NCBI RefSeq assembly: GCF_020164455.1 | Contig: NZ_JAIQWW010000005.1 | Span: 62,001-126,000 of the forward strand | Length of the DNA: 64,000 nt | Direction of reading: 5' to 3' | From: Phyllobacterium chamaecytisi | GTDB lineage: Bacteria > Pseudomonadota > Alphaproteobacteria > Rhizobiales > Rhizobiaceae | Shown: piece after piece, positions 53,840 through 63,668 of the stretch | Position numbering within the stretch: position 1 is the stretch's first letter | How the letters are laid out: every line of letters starts with the position of its first letter | Made by a program: the position numbers and the translations under genes | Notes under the pieces: generated by a model | Database searches by the model: none | Seen by the model: the letters and a program-made list of their open reading frames with translations, nothing else | What the model was told of the DNA's origin: nothing

Positions 53840-55519
53840 TTAGAAAAGCCTGAACTTCTTGTTTCGCTCCGCTCCATCTTCAGGCCGCACGCCTGGGTCA
53901 TCCGGCACAGGAAAAACGAATTCCTCATCCTTTTCCTTGGATTTCAGTGACTTTTCCGGAAATGCAGGCAAAACGGAAGCTATTCTCTTCGGATTGACCG
54001 TTTCTGTGGGCTTTGAGACCGGCCGTTCCGTAGGCTTTTCCGGTGGTTCAAGTTGCACGATTTCAGCATCCACGACATCCGCATCGCCACGATCTTCCTT
54101 GGAAGCCGGCTTTTCTGCTTCCAGAACGACCGGCCTGGCCGGTATGAGCGGCTTCACTTCTTCGCGAGGTCGCGCGGGTTCTGTTGCCAACGCCCTGTCG
54201 AAATCATCGCCGGAATCGATGACCGAACCAAGCTGTTCAACAGGAACCTTCCATTCGAAGGCGTCGAGCCTGCCAGTCACCGGAGATGCCGGCGCCCAGC
54301 GTTCCGAAACGTAGCCATCGGCTGTCCAGGCGGGATCCCGCGGCGCCTTGACAGCTCGCGACAGCCACTGCCGGACGCGGCCTTGATCGCCGGTTTGCGC
54401 TTCTTCGATATCGGCAAGCAGAAGATATGCACTCTCGCGTGGCGCACTGCGGAGCACAGCTTCCGCCGCCTCCCTCGCCTCCTTTAATTCGCCTGCAGCC
54501 AGCGCGGCCTGGGCGATGGCCAGGCTCGACTCAGGGTGATGCGGATAGAGCGACGCCAGATGACGGGCGCGCTTGAGGCGATCCAACACCGAATCGCCAA
54601 GCCGCGCGTGCACATAGGTTTCAGCAACTTCCGGATGAGGTTGCTTCTTCCAGCTATATTCCAAAACTTTCGATCCTTTGCGCAAGTCGCCTTGGCTGAA
54701 CAACGTTTTTGCGGCGATGATCGCAGCTGGTATGAGATCAGGTGCCATTTTGTTGGCCTCTATGGCGGTCGATTTGGCGCCTGCCGGGTCACTTTCGAAG
54801 GTTTCGATTGCCTTCGCTGTCAAGAGCACCGCGCGCTCACGCTTAGCCTTCTCCTTGTCAACCTGCTTGGTCGCTTTCTGCTTTTCGAGCAGCAGCAGCG
54901 CTCCGTCCCAGTCGCCACGGGTGGTTTTCTGGCCAAGAGCCGCCGATGCGGCCCATTCGACATTAGGGGCCAGCAAAGCGGCTTCTTCGGCGTAGTGCCT
55001 TGAAGCATCGCGTGCGCCAAGGCGCTGCGCTTCAAGGTAAAGCCCCCGCAACCCGAGGAGCTTCGTTTCTGGATCTTCGAGCATGGCTTCGAATTTGGCC
55101 CGCGCGTCCTCGGCGCGCCCTTCGAGCATGGCGGACTGGGCATCAAGCAGTTTGATCAGCGGCTCCTGATCAACGTTCAGCAGCTTTTCTGCCTGTTTGA
55201 TCATTCTGCGTGCGGTCTCGCCATCACCAGCACCTGCGGCGATCAGTCCGGTCGACAGCGACTGGTAGCCCCGATCGCGTTTGCGCGCACGGAAATGACG
55301 GCGCAGCGCGTAAGGCGACGTAACGAGGCTTTTGACAATCCACCAAGTCAGCATGACTGCGGCGACGATCGCGACGATCGCAGAAGCTGCCACCATCAGC
55401 GTGACCTTGTACTGCATGCCGGCAAGCGTAACGACGAGATCGCCGGGCCGATCTGCAAGCCACGCGAAACCGACACCGAGCAACAGAACGACAAGAAGGA
55501 AGAACAGAATACGAATCAT
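53840..55519 (-). CDS. HemY-domain TPR membrane protein
   Basis: A 559-residue inner-membrane protein: two N-terminal membrane segments (about residues 3-20 and 40-63), the HemY_N region (WWIVKSLVTSPYALRRHFRARKRDRGYQSLSTGLIAAGAGD), then TPR-like helical repeats to about 400, and a Pro/Glu/Lys-rich disordered C-terminal tail. Despite the name this family is not protoporphyrinogen oxidase; it lies in heme-synthesis operons and may support assembly of the pathway. It starts 10 bp after the Mic60-like stop. Confidence 0.88.
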   Translation of the reverse strand: MIRILFFLLVVLLLGVGFAWLADRPGDLVVTLAGMQYKVTLMVAASAIVAIVAAVMLTWWIVKSLVTSPYALRRHFRARKRDRGYQSLSTGLIAAGAGDGETARRMIKQAEKLLNVDQEPLIKLLDAQSAMLEGRAEDARAKFEAMLEDPETKLLGLRGLYLEAQRLGARDASRHYAEEAALLAPNVEWAASAALGQKTTRGDWDGALLLLEKQKATKQVDKEKAKRERAVLLTAKAIETFESDPAGAKSTAIEANKMAPDLIPAAIIAAKTLFSQGDLRKGSKVLEYSWKKQPHPEVAETYVHARLGDSVLDRLKRARHLASLYPHHPESSLAIAQAALAAGELKEAREAAEAVLRSAPRESAYLLLADIEEAQTGDQGRVRQWLSRAVKAPRDPAWTADGYVSERWAPASPVTGRLDAFEWKVPVEQLGSVIDSGDDFDRALATEPARPREEVKPLIPARPVVLEAEKPASKEDRGDADVVDAEIVQLEPPEKPTERPVSKPTETVNPKRIASVLPAFPEKSLKSKEKDEEFVFPVPDDPGVRPEDGAERNKKFRLF

Positions 55520-55529
55520 GATCTTGCTC

Positions 55530-56840
55530 CTAATTAGCCGCTGCTGGGGACTTGATGCCGGTCAAGGCATCGGACAAGGCCTTCGACACGACGTCCCCGG
55601 CCTTTTGCCGGGCCTTCATCGCATTGGCGAAATCCATGGAAACAGCCTTGGCATTCTCCGGCAGCTTCTCCCATTCGGCAATGGCGGCGCCAAGGTCGCC
55701 TGCATTCAAATGCGCTTCGATCCGTGCCGTAATTGCATCGACGCCCTCGCCCTCCACCATCCCGACCGGACGCGCCTGCACCAAGCTGCTCGCGCTTGCC
55801 CACAAGCGATCGACCACCCCGGCATTGGGATCGACTGTATGAGCGCTTGCAATGATTTTGGGAGCGACGTCCGCGAATTCGCTGACCAGCACGTTGAGCG
55901 TCGGAATGCCTTTCGCAGCAAACTCGCGGAGGCTCTCGACCTCTCCCGCTGCTGGCGCAACCGCGACGTAAGTATCCAGTTCGGCCGCGAACGGTTCGCC
56001 GCGATCGATAGCGGCTTTCATGCCCGTTGCCGCCATGGCAAGTGCCATATTGGCCTGTGCCGAGGGGTCGTTGACTTTCGCCTCCAGAGCATTCAACCGC
56101 TCAGTAGCCCCCGCGGCGACTCCGCCAGCCTGCTCCGCCTGTTGCTGACTGCTGTTCAGCTGGGTTTCCAGAGCAGCGAGGCGCGTGTCAATGCCACTGG
56201 TATCGACGACTGCGCCAGAGCCCGCATTCTTCTGGATATCCGCAATACTTTGCTTGATTGCGACAAGCTCCGCGGAAAGACCAGAGACCTGGCTTGCAGC
56301 CTGTTTGGCGTTCTCTACCGCGCCGTTAAGCGCCACCTGCGCACCTTCATCCAGCGTCTGAGCCGCTGATCGCGCATTTCGTAATTCAGCCATCTGCTGC
56401 TCGAGCGCTGAAGTATCCGCCTTTGGCGATGGCAGGACACCTGCCCATTGCAGGGCCGCAGCGCCGACAAGAGCTACAATACCGCCAATGATTCCTGCTA
56501 CAAAGCGGCCCAATGGGTCATTTGGCTTTGATCCGGAGGACGACACCATTGGTCGCGAAGCGGTCGATTGAGCGGAGGAATTGGTTCGCCCAAATGACTG
56601 CCCGGTCTCCGAAAAGCCAGAACTCGGTGGCGCATCTCCGCGCGGCTCAACGCCCGGCGTTTCCTTTGACTTTTCCGCCACATTTGCCTTCGCGTTAGCG
56701 GTTGGGTCGAAGCCGACCGGTTCGGGCTGCGGTACGCCACCTGCGCTGGACGCAGGCTTGTTGACCGCCAATGGCGCCAGTTCGATTGTCACAGGTTTGC
56801 GAGCAGACTTCGAATGACGCGGAACGGATGATTTGGCCAT
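55530..56840 (-). CDS. Mitofilin/Mic60-like membrane protein (COG4223)
   Basis: A 436-residue protein: Pro/Ser-rich cytoplasmic N terminus (about 1-110), one membrane segment (about 112-137; VAGIIGGIVALVGAAALQWAGVL), a long periplasmic coiled coil (about 145-250; LEQQMAELRNARSAAQTLDE, ALETQLNSSQQQAEQ), and a C-terminal mitofilin-signature domain. Alphaproteobacterial Mic60 is the ancestor of the mitochondrial crista-junction protein and in studied species shapes inner membranes. Its place in the hem cluster, between hemD and hemY, is conserved. Confidence 0.85.
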   Translation of the reverse strand: MAKSSVPRHSKSARKPVTIELAPLAVNKPASSAGGVPQPEPVGFDPTANAKANVAEKSKETPGVEPRGDAPPSSGFSETGQSFGRTNSSAQSTASRPMVSSSGSKPNDPLGRFVAGIIGGIVALVGAAALQWAGVLPSPKADTSALEQQMAELRNARSAAQTLDEGAQVALNGAVENAKQAASQVSGLSAELVAIKQSIADIQKNAGSGAVVDTSGIDTRLAALETQLNSSQQQAEQAGGVAAGATERLNALEAKVNDPSAQANMALAMAATGMKAAIDRGEPFAAELDTYVAVAPAAGEVESLREFAAKGIPTLNVLVSEFADVAPKIIASAHTVDPNAGVVDRLWASASSLVQARPVGMVEGEGVDAITARIEAHLNAGDLGAAIAEWEKLPENAKAVSMDFANAMKARQKAGDVVSKALSDALTGIKSPAAAN

Positions 56841-56860
56841 GGGCAGACTTTCCTGAACTT

Positions 56861-56893
56861 AGAGCGAGATTCGATCATATTGAATCTCGCTCT
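56861..56893. terminator. 12-bp inverted repeat between hemD and the Mic60-like gene
   Basis: AGAGCGAGATTC (56861-56872) and GAATCTCGCTCT (56882-56893) are perfect complements with a 9-base loop. It lies 20 bp before the Mic60-like start on the minus strand. There is no T-tract, so it may be a processing signal or partial terminator, or a repeat fragment with AGAGC ends. Confidence 0.4.
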
Positions 56894-56950
56894 CAGACTT
56901 CTCGTGACCCGAAGTTAGCAAGGAAGTTGCGGTTGCGAAACCACACGTAT

Positions 56951-57685
56951 TCATTGCGGTAAGCGGGGAGAATCCTGTGCCTGCTGCAGCAGGTCGAAGA
57001 GAGCATCCTCATCCGGCCTGTTTGCCACATGGATTGAAGCCTTGTTCACTCCAGACAGAGCGTTCGCAACACGAGGGGAGAGGCAGAAAATCGATGTGTT
57101 ATCAAAATGATGGGCGATTTCCATCTGGCTTGTCAGACGCAAGAACTCTTCAGCGCCCCAACGAGAATACAGGAGGCAATGATCGATCTTACCCTTGCCG
57201 AAAAATTCTAACAGAAACTCAGTCGTATAACTGACTAAAACAGTATCGTAGGTCATCACTGGCTTAAAATGCATACCTAATGTACGGAGAGCATGCTCAA
57301 AATCCGGCGCGCGAACGCGCCCTGTCACATAAAGAACGCGGGCGCCGGTACATAACTCCTCACCTATGGTTTGAGCAAGCGACGCACCATCCCTGTCTCC
57401 CGCTGTCACCGTTTCAAACCCGCGGGCGCGCGCTGCAGCTGCGGTCGCTTCTCCTACAACGAAACAGGGCAATGAAAGGAACGGTTGTAACACCTTGTCC
57501 GGTGCCTGCCGCAATGCATTTGCACTCGTCACCGCAATCGCGTCGAATTTGCCATTGGGCGTTTTTACCGGAAGCTGAACAATCTTGGTCAGGGGCAAAA
57601 CCAAAGGCAGGAAGCCATTTCCAAGCAAACGTTCGGCAGTTTTGGTCGCGCCCGGCCGAGGCCGTGTGACCAAAACGGTTTTCAT
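56951..57685 (-). CDS. hemD: Uroporphyrinogen-III synthase
   Basis: A 244-residue cytoplasmic enzyme that closes hydroxymethylbilane to uroporphyrinogen III. The family is weakly conserved; visible are MKTVLVTRPRPGATKTAERLLGNG, FDAIAVTSANALRQ, CFVVGEATAAAARARGF, GARVLYVTGRVRAPDFEHAL and a C-terminal SIFCLSPRVANAL. The start at 57685 lies just after the hemC stop (2-bp gap), so the two are coupled; a longer start at 57697 would overlap hemC. Normal length. Confidence 0.9.
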   Translation of the reverse strand: MKTVLVTRPRPGATKTAERLLGNGFLPLVLPLTKIVQLPVKTPNGKFDAIAVTSANALRQAPDKVLQPFLSLPCFVVGEATAAAARARGFETVTAGDRDGASLAQTIGEELCTGARVLYVTGRVRAPDFEHALRTLGMHFKPVMTYDTVLVSYTTEFLLEFFGKGKIDHCLLYSRWGAEEFLRLTSQMEIAHHFDNTSIFCLSPRVANALSGVNKASIHVANRPDEDALFDLLQQAQDSPRLPQ

Positions 57686-57687
57686 CG

Positions 57688-58617
57688 TCAGAACCAATCC
57701 GTGAAGAAGTGTGGTCCGGCGAGTTTACGCACCCGTAGCGCCGCGTCCTGGCCGATTTCGACAGCGTCGGAGAATGCACCTTCACCTGTGACCTCATGTA
57801 CCTCGCTGCCATCTGGCAAGAGAATCATGCCATGGAATTGAAGCCTCCTTCCCGATACGGTCGCCAGACCGGCGATTGGCGTACGGCAGGAACCATCGAG
57901 CGAACCGAGGAACGCACGTTCGCATGCCAGCGCCGTTGAGGTCGGCAAGTGGTTGAGCGGCGCTAATAGCGCATCGACGCGATTATCACCAATGCGGCTC
58001 TCTACCGTGATTGCGCCTTGTCCAGGGGCTGGTGGAAAAGCTTTTGCATCCATAAGCTCGGTTGCAACATGACCAAGGCCGAGACGTTTCAAACCGGCAT
58101 AAGCAAGGAATGTTGCATCCACCTCGCCGTCAGCAAGCTTGCGCAGCCGCGTCTCGACGTTCCCGCGAAAATTGATGACCTTGAGATCGGGGCGTGCACG
58201 ATGTATCAGCGCCCGCCGCCGCAACGATGCGGAGCCGACTACCGCCCCTTTCGGCAGATCCATGAAGGACTTTACCTCGCGGCCAATAAAGGCGTCACGA
58301 GGATCTTCGCGTTCGAGGAAGACCGACAGATGCAGCCCTTGTGGCAGAACGGTTGGCATATCCTTTGATGAGTGCACGGCGAGATCGAGGCGCCCGTCGG
58401 CAAGCTGTTCCTCGATTTCGAGCGTGAACAAGCCTTTTCCGCCAACTTCGGCCAAGGGTCGATCCTGTATCCGGTCACCACTGGTGGAAATGGCCACGAT
58501 TTCGATGTCTTCATCGCGAAGTCCGTGGGCCTTTATCAGAAGGTCACGCGTCTCATGGGCTTGTGCGAGCGCCAGTGCACTCCCACGTGTACCAATCTTA
58601 AGCGTTTTTGTTTGCAT
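57688..58617 (-). CDS. hemC: Porphobilinogen deaminase (hydroxymethylbilane synthase)
   Basis: A 309-residue enzyme polymerising four porphobilinogens. The dipyrromethane-cofactor cysteine is in [17 protein letters not shown] (about residue 243). [21 protein letters not shown] at the N terminus, [12 protein letters not shown] and [34 protein letters not shown] are the substrate-binding Arg-rich motifs. First gene of the minus-strand tetrapyrrole/membrane run, divergent from tsaD. Confidence 0.96.
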   Translation of the reverse strand: MQTKTLKIGTRGSALALAQAHETRDLLIKAHGLRDEDIEIVAISTSGDRIQDRPLAEVGGKGLFTLEIEEQLADGRLDLAVHSSKDMPTVLPQGLHLSVFLEREDPRDAFIGREVKSFMDLPKGAVVGSASLRRRALIHRARPDLKVINFRGNVETRLRKLADGEVDATFLAYAGLKRLGLGHVATELMDAKAFPPAPGQGAITVESRIGDNRVDALLAPLNHLPTSTALACERAFLGSLDGSCRTPIAGLATVSGRRLQFHGMILLPDGSEVHEVTGEGAFSDAVEIGQDAALRVRKLAGPHFFTDWF

Positions 58618-58711
58618 TGGCGGCTGTCCGTGTTACGCGAATTCGAGTTGAGCGTTCTACTAACGACCTTTTGGCAGGTCGACAATGCGGCGAAGGATAT
58701 CAGGTTTACCG

Positions 58712-59791
58712 ATGCGGGTACTAGGTATTGAGACAAGCTGTGACGAAACGGCGGCGGCGGTAGTCGAGCGCGACGACCTAGGCCACGGGCGCATCCTTTC
58801 GAACGTCGTCCTGAGCCAGATCGACGAACACGCGCCCTATGGCGGCGTGGTGCCGGAAATTGCTGCGCGCGCCCATGTCGAAGTACTCGATCGGTTGATT
58901 GGCCAGGCATTGCACGAAGCGCAGATAACTCTGGACGATGTCGATGCTGTGGCTGCCACCGCCGGTCCGGGCTTGATCGGCGGTTTGATTGTCGGTTTGA
59001 TGACCGGAAAGGCGATAGCGATGGCCAGTCAGAAGCCTTTTTACGCCATCAATCATCTCGAGGGCCATGCACTGACCCCGCGCCTGACCGATCGCATTGA
59101 TTTTCCTTATCTGCTGCTGCTCGTCTCCGGCGGCCACACGCAGATGGTTCTGGTCAAAGGTCTTGGCGATTATGAGCGGTTGGGCACGACCATAGACGAT
59201 GCCCTCGGCGAAGCATTCGACAAGACCGCCAAACTACTCGGCCTGCCCTATCCGGGAGGGCCTGAAGTGGAGAAGGCAGCTCTGCTCGGCGATCCCAGCC
59301 GATTCACCCTACCGCGTCCGCTGAAAGGCGAGGAGAGACTGGACTTCTCCTTTTCAGGTTTAAAAACGGCGGTGCGGCAACTGGCGACAGCGTTGGAACC
59401 GTTATCGCAAATCGACGTCAATGACATTTGCGCCGCTTTTCAAACCGCCGTCGCCGACACACTCGACGACCGGGTTTCGCGCTCGCTGCAACGGTTCCGC
59501 GCGAGTTTCCCGGACGTCAAGAAGCCGGCATTGGTTGTTGCCGGTGGTGTTGCCGCAAACAAGGTTCTGCGCGACGGTCTGCAGCGTCTATGCTCGGACA
59601 ATGGCTTCCGCTTCATCGCACCACCCATGGCCCTTTGCACGGACAATGCCGCAATGATTGCGTGGGCGGGTGCCGAACGGGCTGGTCTCACACCTGCCGA
59701 TTCGCTCGATATAGCCCCGCGCTCGCGCTGGCCACTGGACATGCATTCAACGCCCTTGATCGGCGCAGGCCGCCGTGGAGCCAAGGCATGA
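58712..59791 (+). CDS. tsaD: tRNA N6-threonylcarbamoyladenosine transferase TsaD
   Basis: A 359-residue Kae1/TsaD protein that installs t6A at A37 of ANN-reading tRNAs. Metal-binding HxxxH in [15 protein letters not shown]-terminal [30 protein letters not shown], and [12 protein letters not shown] chose ATG 58712 (MRVLGIETS); the frame opens at 58685 with MRRRISGLP, which is less typical. Its stop overlaps gpsA (ATGA), giving translational coupling. It is divergent from hemC with a 94-bp spacer. Confidence 0.96.
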   Translation: MRVLGIETSCDETAAAVVERDDLGHGRILSNVVLSQIDEHAPYGGVVPEIAARAHVEVLDRLIGQALHEAQITLDDVDAVAATAGPGLIGGLIVGLMTGKAIAMASQKPFYAINHLEGHALTPRLTDRIDFPYLLLLVSGGHTQMVLVKGLGDYERLGTTIDDALGEAFDKTAKLLGLPYPGGPEVEKAALLGDPSRFTLPRPLKGEERLDFSFSGLKTAVRQLATALEPLSQIDVNDICAAFQTAVADTLDDRVSRSLQRFRASFPDVKKPALVVAGGVAANKVLRDGLQRLCSDNGFRFIAPPMALCTDNAAMIAWAGAERAGLTPADSLDIAPRSRWPLDMHSTPLIGAGRRGAKA

Positions 59792-60771
59792 GCAAACCTT
59801 CAATTGCCGTAATTGGAGGAGGCGCCTGGGGTACAGCGCTTGGTACCATGGCCGCCCGCAACGACAATGCAGTCCGATTGTACGCACGCAGCACCACAAC
59901 CGTCGATTCCATCAACAAAGATCATCGTAACGAGACTTATTTGCCCGGAATAGACCTACATCCGGCACTCACGGCAAGTACCGACGCTCGGGAAGTTCTG
60001 GCCGGAGTTGACTTGATTCTTTGCGTCATTCCGGCGCAAGCGCTTTCCAATGCCATACAGGAATTGAAAGACCTCATTCCAATCACCACACCGTTGGTGA
60101 TTTGCGCCAAGGGCATAGAGCGCCACAGTGGCGAGCTGATGTCCGAACTGGTCGCCGGGATTATGCCTGACCAGACCCTTGGGGCCCTTTCGGGGCCAAG
60201 TTTTGCAACCGATGTGGCGAGGGGATTGCCGACCGCCGTAACAGTCGCGGCTCGTAGTCAGGCGCTTGCCGACCGCATTGCCCTTATGCTGTCCGGACCA
60301 ACTTTCCGCTGTTATTCGACCGATGATTTGATCGGTGTGGAAATCGGCGGCTCACTCAAGAATGTGCTCGCCATTGCCGCAGGAGCCGCGATAGGCCGCG
60401 GTTTTGGCGCCAGTGCCCAAGCGGCGCTTGTCACCCGCGGGTTTGTCGAATTGCGGCGGATCGGCGAGGCTATGGGCGCAAGGCCGGAGACGATCATGGG
60501 TCTTTCGGGACTTGGTGATCTCATGCTTACTTGCTCTACGCCGCAATCGCGTAATTATTCATACGGGCTTGCGCTCGGGCGTGGGGAAGACTTGACTGGC
60601 CGACCGTTGGCTGAAGGCGTGGCCACGGCTGCCATCGCTGCCGAACTTGCTGCCCGCAACAATATCGAAGCGCCGATCATTGCGACTGTAGCGCAAATAC
60701 TCGACCGCCACATCACCATCGACGAGGCCATGGAGGCGCTACTGGCGCGGCCGCTAAAGAACGAGAGTTAA
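59788..60771 (+). CDS. gpsA: Glycerol-3-phosphate dehydrogenase [NAD(P)+]
   Basis: A 327-residue cytoplasmic enzyme reducing dihydroxyacetone phosphate to sn-glycerol-3-phosphate for phospholipid synthesis. Cofactor motif [35 protein letters not shown], catalytic Lys in [13 protein letters not shown] and substrate-binding [23 protein letters not shown] 59788 overlaps the tsaD TGA. A YciI-like gene follows after 15 bp. Confidence 0.97.
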   Translation: MSKPSIAVIGGGAWGTALGTMAARNDNAVRLYARSTTTVDSINKDHRNETYLPGIDLHPALTASTDAREVLAGVDLILCVIPAQALSNAIQELKDLIPITTPLVICAKGIERHSGELMSELVAGIMPDQTLGALSGPSFATDVARGLPTAVTVAARSQALADRIALMLSGPTFRCYSTDDLIGVEIGGSLKNVLAIAAGAAIGRGFGASAQAALVTRGFVELRRIGEAMGARPETIMGLSGLGDLMLTCSTPQSRNYSYGLALGRGEDLTGRPLAEGVATAAIAAELAARNNIEAPIIATVAQILDRHITIDEAMEALLARPLKNES

Positions 60772-60786
60772 ACCGGGAGACAATGA

Positions 60787-61077
60787 ATGCTCTATGCCCT
60801 TCTGTGCAACGACAAGCCTGATCATCTGCAATTGCGCCTCGACACACGCGCCTCTCATCTCGATTATTTGAACAGCCTAAGTGATCGCCTGAAATTTGCT
60901 GGGCCGTTCCTTGGCGATGACGCCAAGCCAAACGGCAGCCTGGTGGTCGTCGAGGCGCCTGACCTTGATGCAGCAAAGGAGATTGCAGCGAATGACCCCT
61001 ATGCCAAGGCTGGGCTTTTCGCCTCGGTCGACATCCGCCCGTGGAACTGGGCAATCAAGAATCCTGACAACAAATAG
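60787..61077 (+). CDS. YciI family protein
   Basis: A 96-residue dimeric alpha-beta barrel protein of the YciI/YCII-related family: MLYALLCNDKPDHLQLRLDTRASHLDYLNSL, then GPFLGDDAKPNGSLVVVEAPDLDAAKEIAANDPYAKAGLF and VDIRPWNW. The conserved His (in ASHLDY) and Asp (ANDPY) are kept. Precise function unknown. Fourth member of the tsaD-gpsA-YciI-EVE series found in many alphaproteobacteria. Confidence 0.92.
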   Translation: MLYALLCNDKPDHLQLRLDTRASHLDYLNSLSDRLKFAGPFLGDDAKPNGSLVVVEAPDLDAAKEIAANDPYAKAGLFASVDIRPWNWAIKNPDNK

Positions 61078-61085
61078 GTGCTATC

Positions 61086-61514
61086 ATGGCATTTTGGCTA
61101 TTCAAATCAGAACCTGATTCATGGTCGTGGGACAATCAAAAAGCCGCCGGGGCCAAAGGTACAGAGTGGACCGGCGTGCGCAACTATCAGGCACGCAACA
61201 ATATGCGTGCCATGAAAATCGGTGATAAAGGCTTCTTCTACCATTCCAATGAAGGGCTGGACGTCGTCGGTATCGTCGAGGTTTGTGCGCTTGCGCATCA
61301 TGATTCGAGCACCGAAGATCAGCGCTGGGAATGCATCGACATCCGCGCGGTCAAGGATGTGCCTAATCCGGTGACATTGAAGGACGTCAAGGCTAATCCG
61401 AAACTGGAACAGATGGCGCTGGTTACGTCCATGCGGCTATCGGTGCAGCCAGTGCAACCGGACGAATGGAAAGAGGTTTGCCGTATGGGCGGACTGGTTC
61501 CAGCACCGGAATGA
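61086..61514 (+). CDS. EVE domain-containing protein
   Basis: A 142-residue EVE-domain protein of the PUA-like superfamily: AFWLFKSEPDSWSWDNQKAAGAKGTEWTGVRNYQARNNMRAMKIGDKGFFYHS. Related domains (YTH, EVE) bind modified nucleobases; solitary EVE proteins may bind modified DNA or RNA. It follows the YciI gene by 8 bp. The next gene starts 9 bp after its stop at a GTG. Confidence 0.92.
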   Translation: MAFWLFKSEPDSWSWDNQKAAGAKGTEWTGVRNYQARNNMRAMKIGDKGFFYHSNEGLDVVGIVEVCALAHHDSSTEDQRWECIDIRAVKDVPNPVTLKDVKANPKLEQMALVTSMRLSVQPVQPDEWKEVCRMGGLVPAPE

Positions 61515-61523
61515 ATTCATCCC

Positions 61524-62195
61524 GTGGTTGAGCCTGCTCTCGATCCTGAAAGCGATCGCTATCGCCGGTTCGTTCTGGCGAATACCCTTCTCCAATCACC
61601 CCCGCACGTGCCGGAGATCAAGCTCTATCTCGCCGATGAAGCGCATGACCTCTGGCACCGCACAGAAGACGAACTGACAACAATCGGCCTGCCGCCACCG
61701 TTCTGGGCATTTGCCTGGGCGGGCGGGCAAGGGGTGGCGCGATACGTGCTCGACCATCCCGCAACGGTTGCAAACACCGTTGTCCTCGATTTCGCCTCAG
61801 GCTCCGGTCTGGTCGGCATTGCCGCGGCTCGGGCAGGAGCAAAGCATGTCATCTCTTGCGACATCGACCCGTTCTCGCGCCCGGCGATCGGTCTGAACGC
61901 AGCAGCAAATCTTGCGACAATCGAGATTCGAATCGATGATCTGATTGGCCGCGACGATGGTTGGGATGTCGTTCTGGCCGGTGACGTTTTTTATGACAAG
62001 CCATTGGCCGACAGACTCGTACCTTGGTTCACCGGACTGGCTGTCCGCGGTGCGGACATCATCGTTGGCGATCCCGGCCGCTCCTATTTTCCCAAGAACC
62101 TGCTGGATTCATTGGCAGTTTACTCGGTACCGGTGACAAGAATTCTCGAAGACGCCGACGTAAAGCAGACGACAGTTTGGCGTTTCAAGCGCTAA
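61524..62195 (+). CDS. Class I SAM methyltransferase, ETFB-lysine-methyltransferase-like
   Basis: A 223-residue Rossmann methyltransferase starting at GTG (no ATG fits the frame). LPPPFWAFAWAGGQGVARYVLDHP is typical of the PrmA/ETFBKMT-like group, followed by the SAM motif VVLDFASGSGLVGIAAARAGAKHVISCDIDP and VLAGDVFYDKPLADRLVPW (motif with D-V-x-Y-D). Homologues methylate lysines of electron-transfer flavoprotein beta. The target here is untested. It overlaps the convergent L,D-transpeptidase-like gene by 4 bp. Confidence 0.85.
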   Translation: MVEPALDPESDRYRRFVLANTLLQSPPHVPEIKLYLADEAHDLWHRTEDELTTIGLPPPFWAFAWAGGQGVARYVLDHPATVANTVVLDFASGSGLVGIAAARAGAKHVISCDIDPFSRPAIGLNAAANLATIEIRIDDLIGRDDGWDVVLAGDVFYDKPLADRLVPWFTGLAVRGADIIVGDPGRSYFPKNLLDSLAVYSVPVTRILEDADVKQTTVWRFKR

Positions 62196-62725
62196 CGCAG
62201 CACGCGAACGACGGTCAGGTTTGAAAGATACGGCAAGAGCCGGTTCATATCGACCCTACTCAAGGCAATGCAGCCTTCCGTCGGTGTATAGCCCGGTCTT
62301 GCCAGATGAAAGAAGATCGCACTTCCCTTGGCACGATGGCGTGGTCTGATGTTCCAGTCCATGACGATGCAAATGTCGTACAGATCATCCTTGCGCCACA
62401 TGGTTTCGTGGCTGGCACCATAGGGAATGCGCACCTTCCGGTTGTAATTGCGATCATTACTGACCTCGCACCAACCATCGTCGCGGCGGAGTACCTTGAG
62501 CAACAGGGCCCGCGTTCCCCTCACTTTCTTGTCAGGACGCTTGAAGCCGTAGAGCAACCGCATGCGCGTGAGCGGCGTTCCACCGTCACCTTCGCGCTTG
62601 AAGGCCGTGATTCCGCCTTTGCCCAGCGCACAGCGCAGGATCATATTGCCCGCGATCAACTGCCCTTGGCTCGTATGGCCAGGTCTCGGACGAACATCGA
62701 TCAATTTCAAGGACCTGCGACTCAT
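62192..62725 (-). CDS. L,D-transpeptidase (YkuD) family protein without signal peptide
   Basis: A 177-residue YkuD-fold protein. The catalytic H140 and C152 are in FFHLARPGYTPTEGCIAL (H-x-11-C with S/T-x-GCI-type signature). RHRAKGSAIFFH and KVRIPYGASHETMW precede it. L,D-transpeptidases cross-link peptidoglycan in the periplasm, but no signal peptide or membrane segment is seen (N terminus MSRRSLKLIDVRPRPG). This COG3786-like form is frequent in rhizobia; how or whether it is exported is unclear. Confidence 0.82.
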   Translation of the reverse strand: MSRRSLKLIDVRPRPGHTSQGQLIAGNMILRCALGKGGITAFKREGDGGTPLTRMRLLYGFKRPDKKVRGTRALLLKVLRRDDGWCEVSNDRNYNRKVRIPYGASHETMWRKDDLYDICIVMDWNIRPRHRAKGSAIFFHLARPGYTPTEGCIALSRVDMNRLLPYLSNLTVVRVLR

Positions 62726-62854
62726 GCTTGCCTCATAAAAAGCATTTTTATGTCAGACTGATGCGCCGCATAACCAATATCAAGTCGATCCCCTTTCTTT
62801 CCTGTACTATTCGACTTAAATTCCAATGACTTCTTTCCATCTGCGGGAGATCCG

Positions 62855-63538
62855 ATGACAGCGCGTACCATTCTTATCGTCGATGACGATGCAGACTTGC
62901 GAGCCATCCTGGTTGAACAACTAAGCCTCTATGAAGAATTCCAGATCATCGAGGAAGACAATGCGACCAAAGCCGTTCAGACGGCGAGAAACGGCGTTGT
63001 CGATCTCCTGATCATGGATGTCGGGCTGCCGGACATGGATGGGCGCGAGGCAATCAAGCTTTTGCGCAAGGGCGGCTTCAAGGCTCCGGTCATCATGCTG
63101 ACCGGGCACGATACCGATTCGGACACCATTCTTGGCCTCGAATCGGGCGCAAACGACTATGTGACCAAGCCGTTTCGCTTCGCTGTCCTGCTGGCGCGCA
63201 TTCGGGCACAACTGCGCCAGCATGAACAGAGCGAGGACGCGACTTTCATTGTCGGGCCCTATACGTTCAAGCCCGGGCAAAAGATGCTGATCGACGCCAA
63301 AGGCAGCAAGATACGGCTGACCGAGAAGGAGGTCGCAATAATCAAATATCTTTACCGTGCGGGCGGCAAGGTCATCACAAGGGATATCTTGCTTGAAGAG
63401 GTGTGGGGATACAACTCTGGGGTGACGACACACACGCTGGAGACGCATGTGTACCGGTTGCGGCAGAAAATAGAACATGATCCATCCAATTCGACCATAC
63501 TTGTCACGGAAAGCGGGGGATACAAGCTCATTCCTTGA
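62855..63538 (+). CDS. OmpR/PhoB-type response regulator, orphan in window
   Basis: A 227-residue two-domain regulator. Receiver domain (1-120): acidic D10-D12, phospho-acceptor D55 in LLIMDVGLPDMDG, Thr in IMLTGHD, and Lys near 105 in YVTKPF. C-terminal winged helix (about 130-225; IRLTEKEVAIIKYLYRAGGKVITRDILLEEVWGYNSGVTTHTLETHVYRLRQKIE). No histidine kinase lies next to it inside the window. A short CCTC-TTTTTT-GAGG hairpin follows the stop. Confidence 0.93.
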   Translation: MTARTILIVDDDADLRAILVEQLSLYEEFQIIEEDNATKAVQTARNGVVDLLIMDVGLPDMDGREAIKLLRKGGFKAPVIMLTGHDTDSDTILGLESGANDYVTKPFRFAVLLARIRAQLRQHEQSEDATFIVGPYTFKPGQKMLIDAKGSKIRLTEKEVAIIKYLYRAGGKVITRDILLEEVWGYNSGVTTHTLETHVYRLRQKIEHDPSNSTILVTESGGYKLIP

Positions 63539-63668
63539 TGCCGATTGCTACGCCATACCTCTTTTTTGAGGCATAAAGGACGCAGCACACGAATGATTTG
63601 CGCGTAATCCTGAAGATGATTTTTTGGGGTTATGCGCGGCGCCAATCTAGGTATATGTCTGTTATTGC

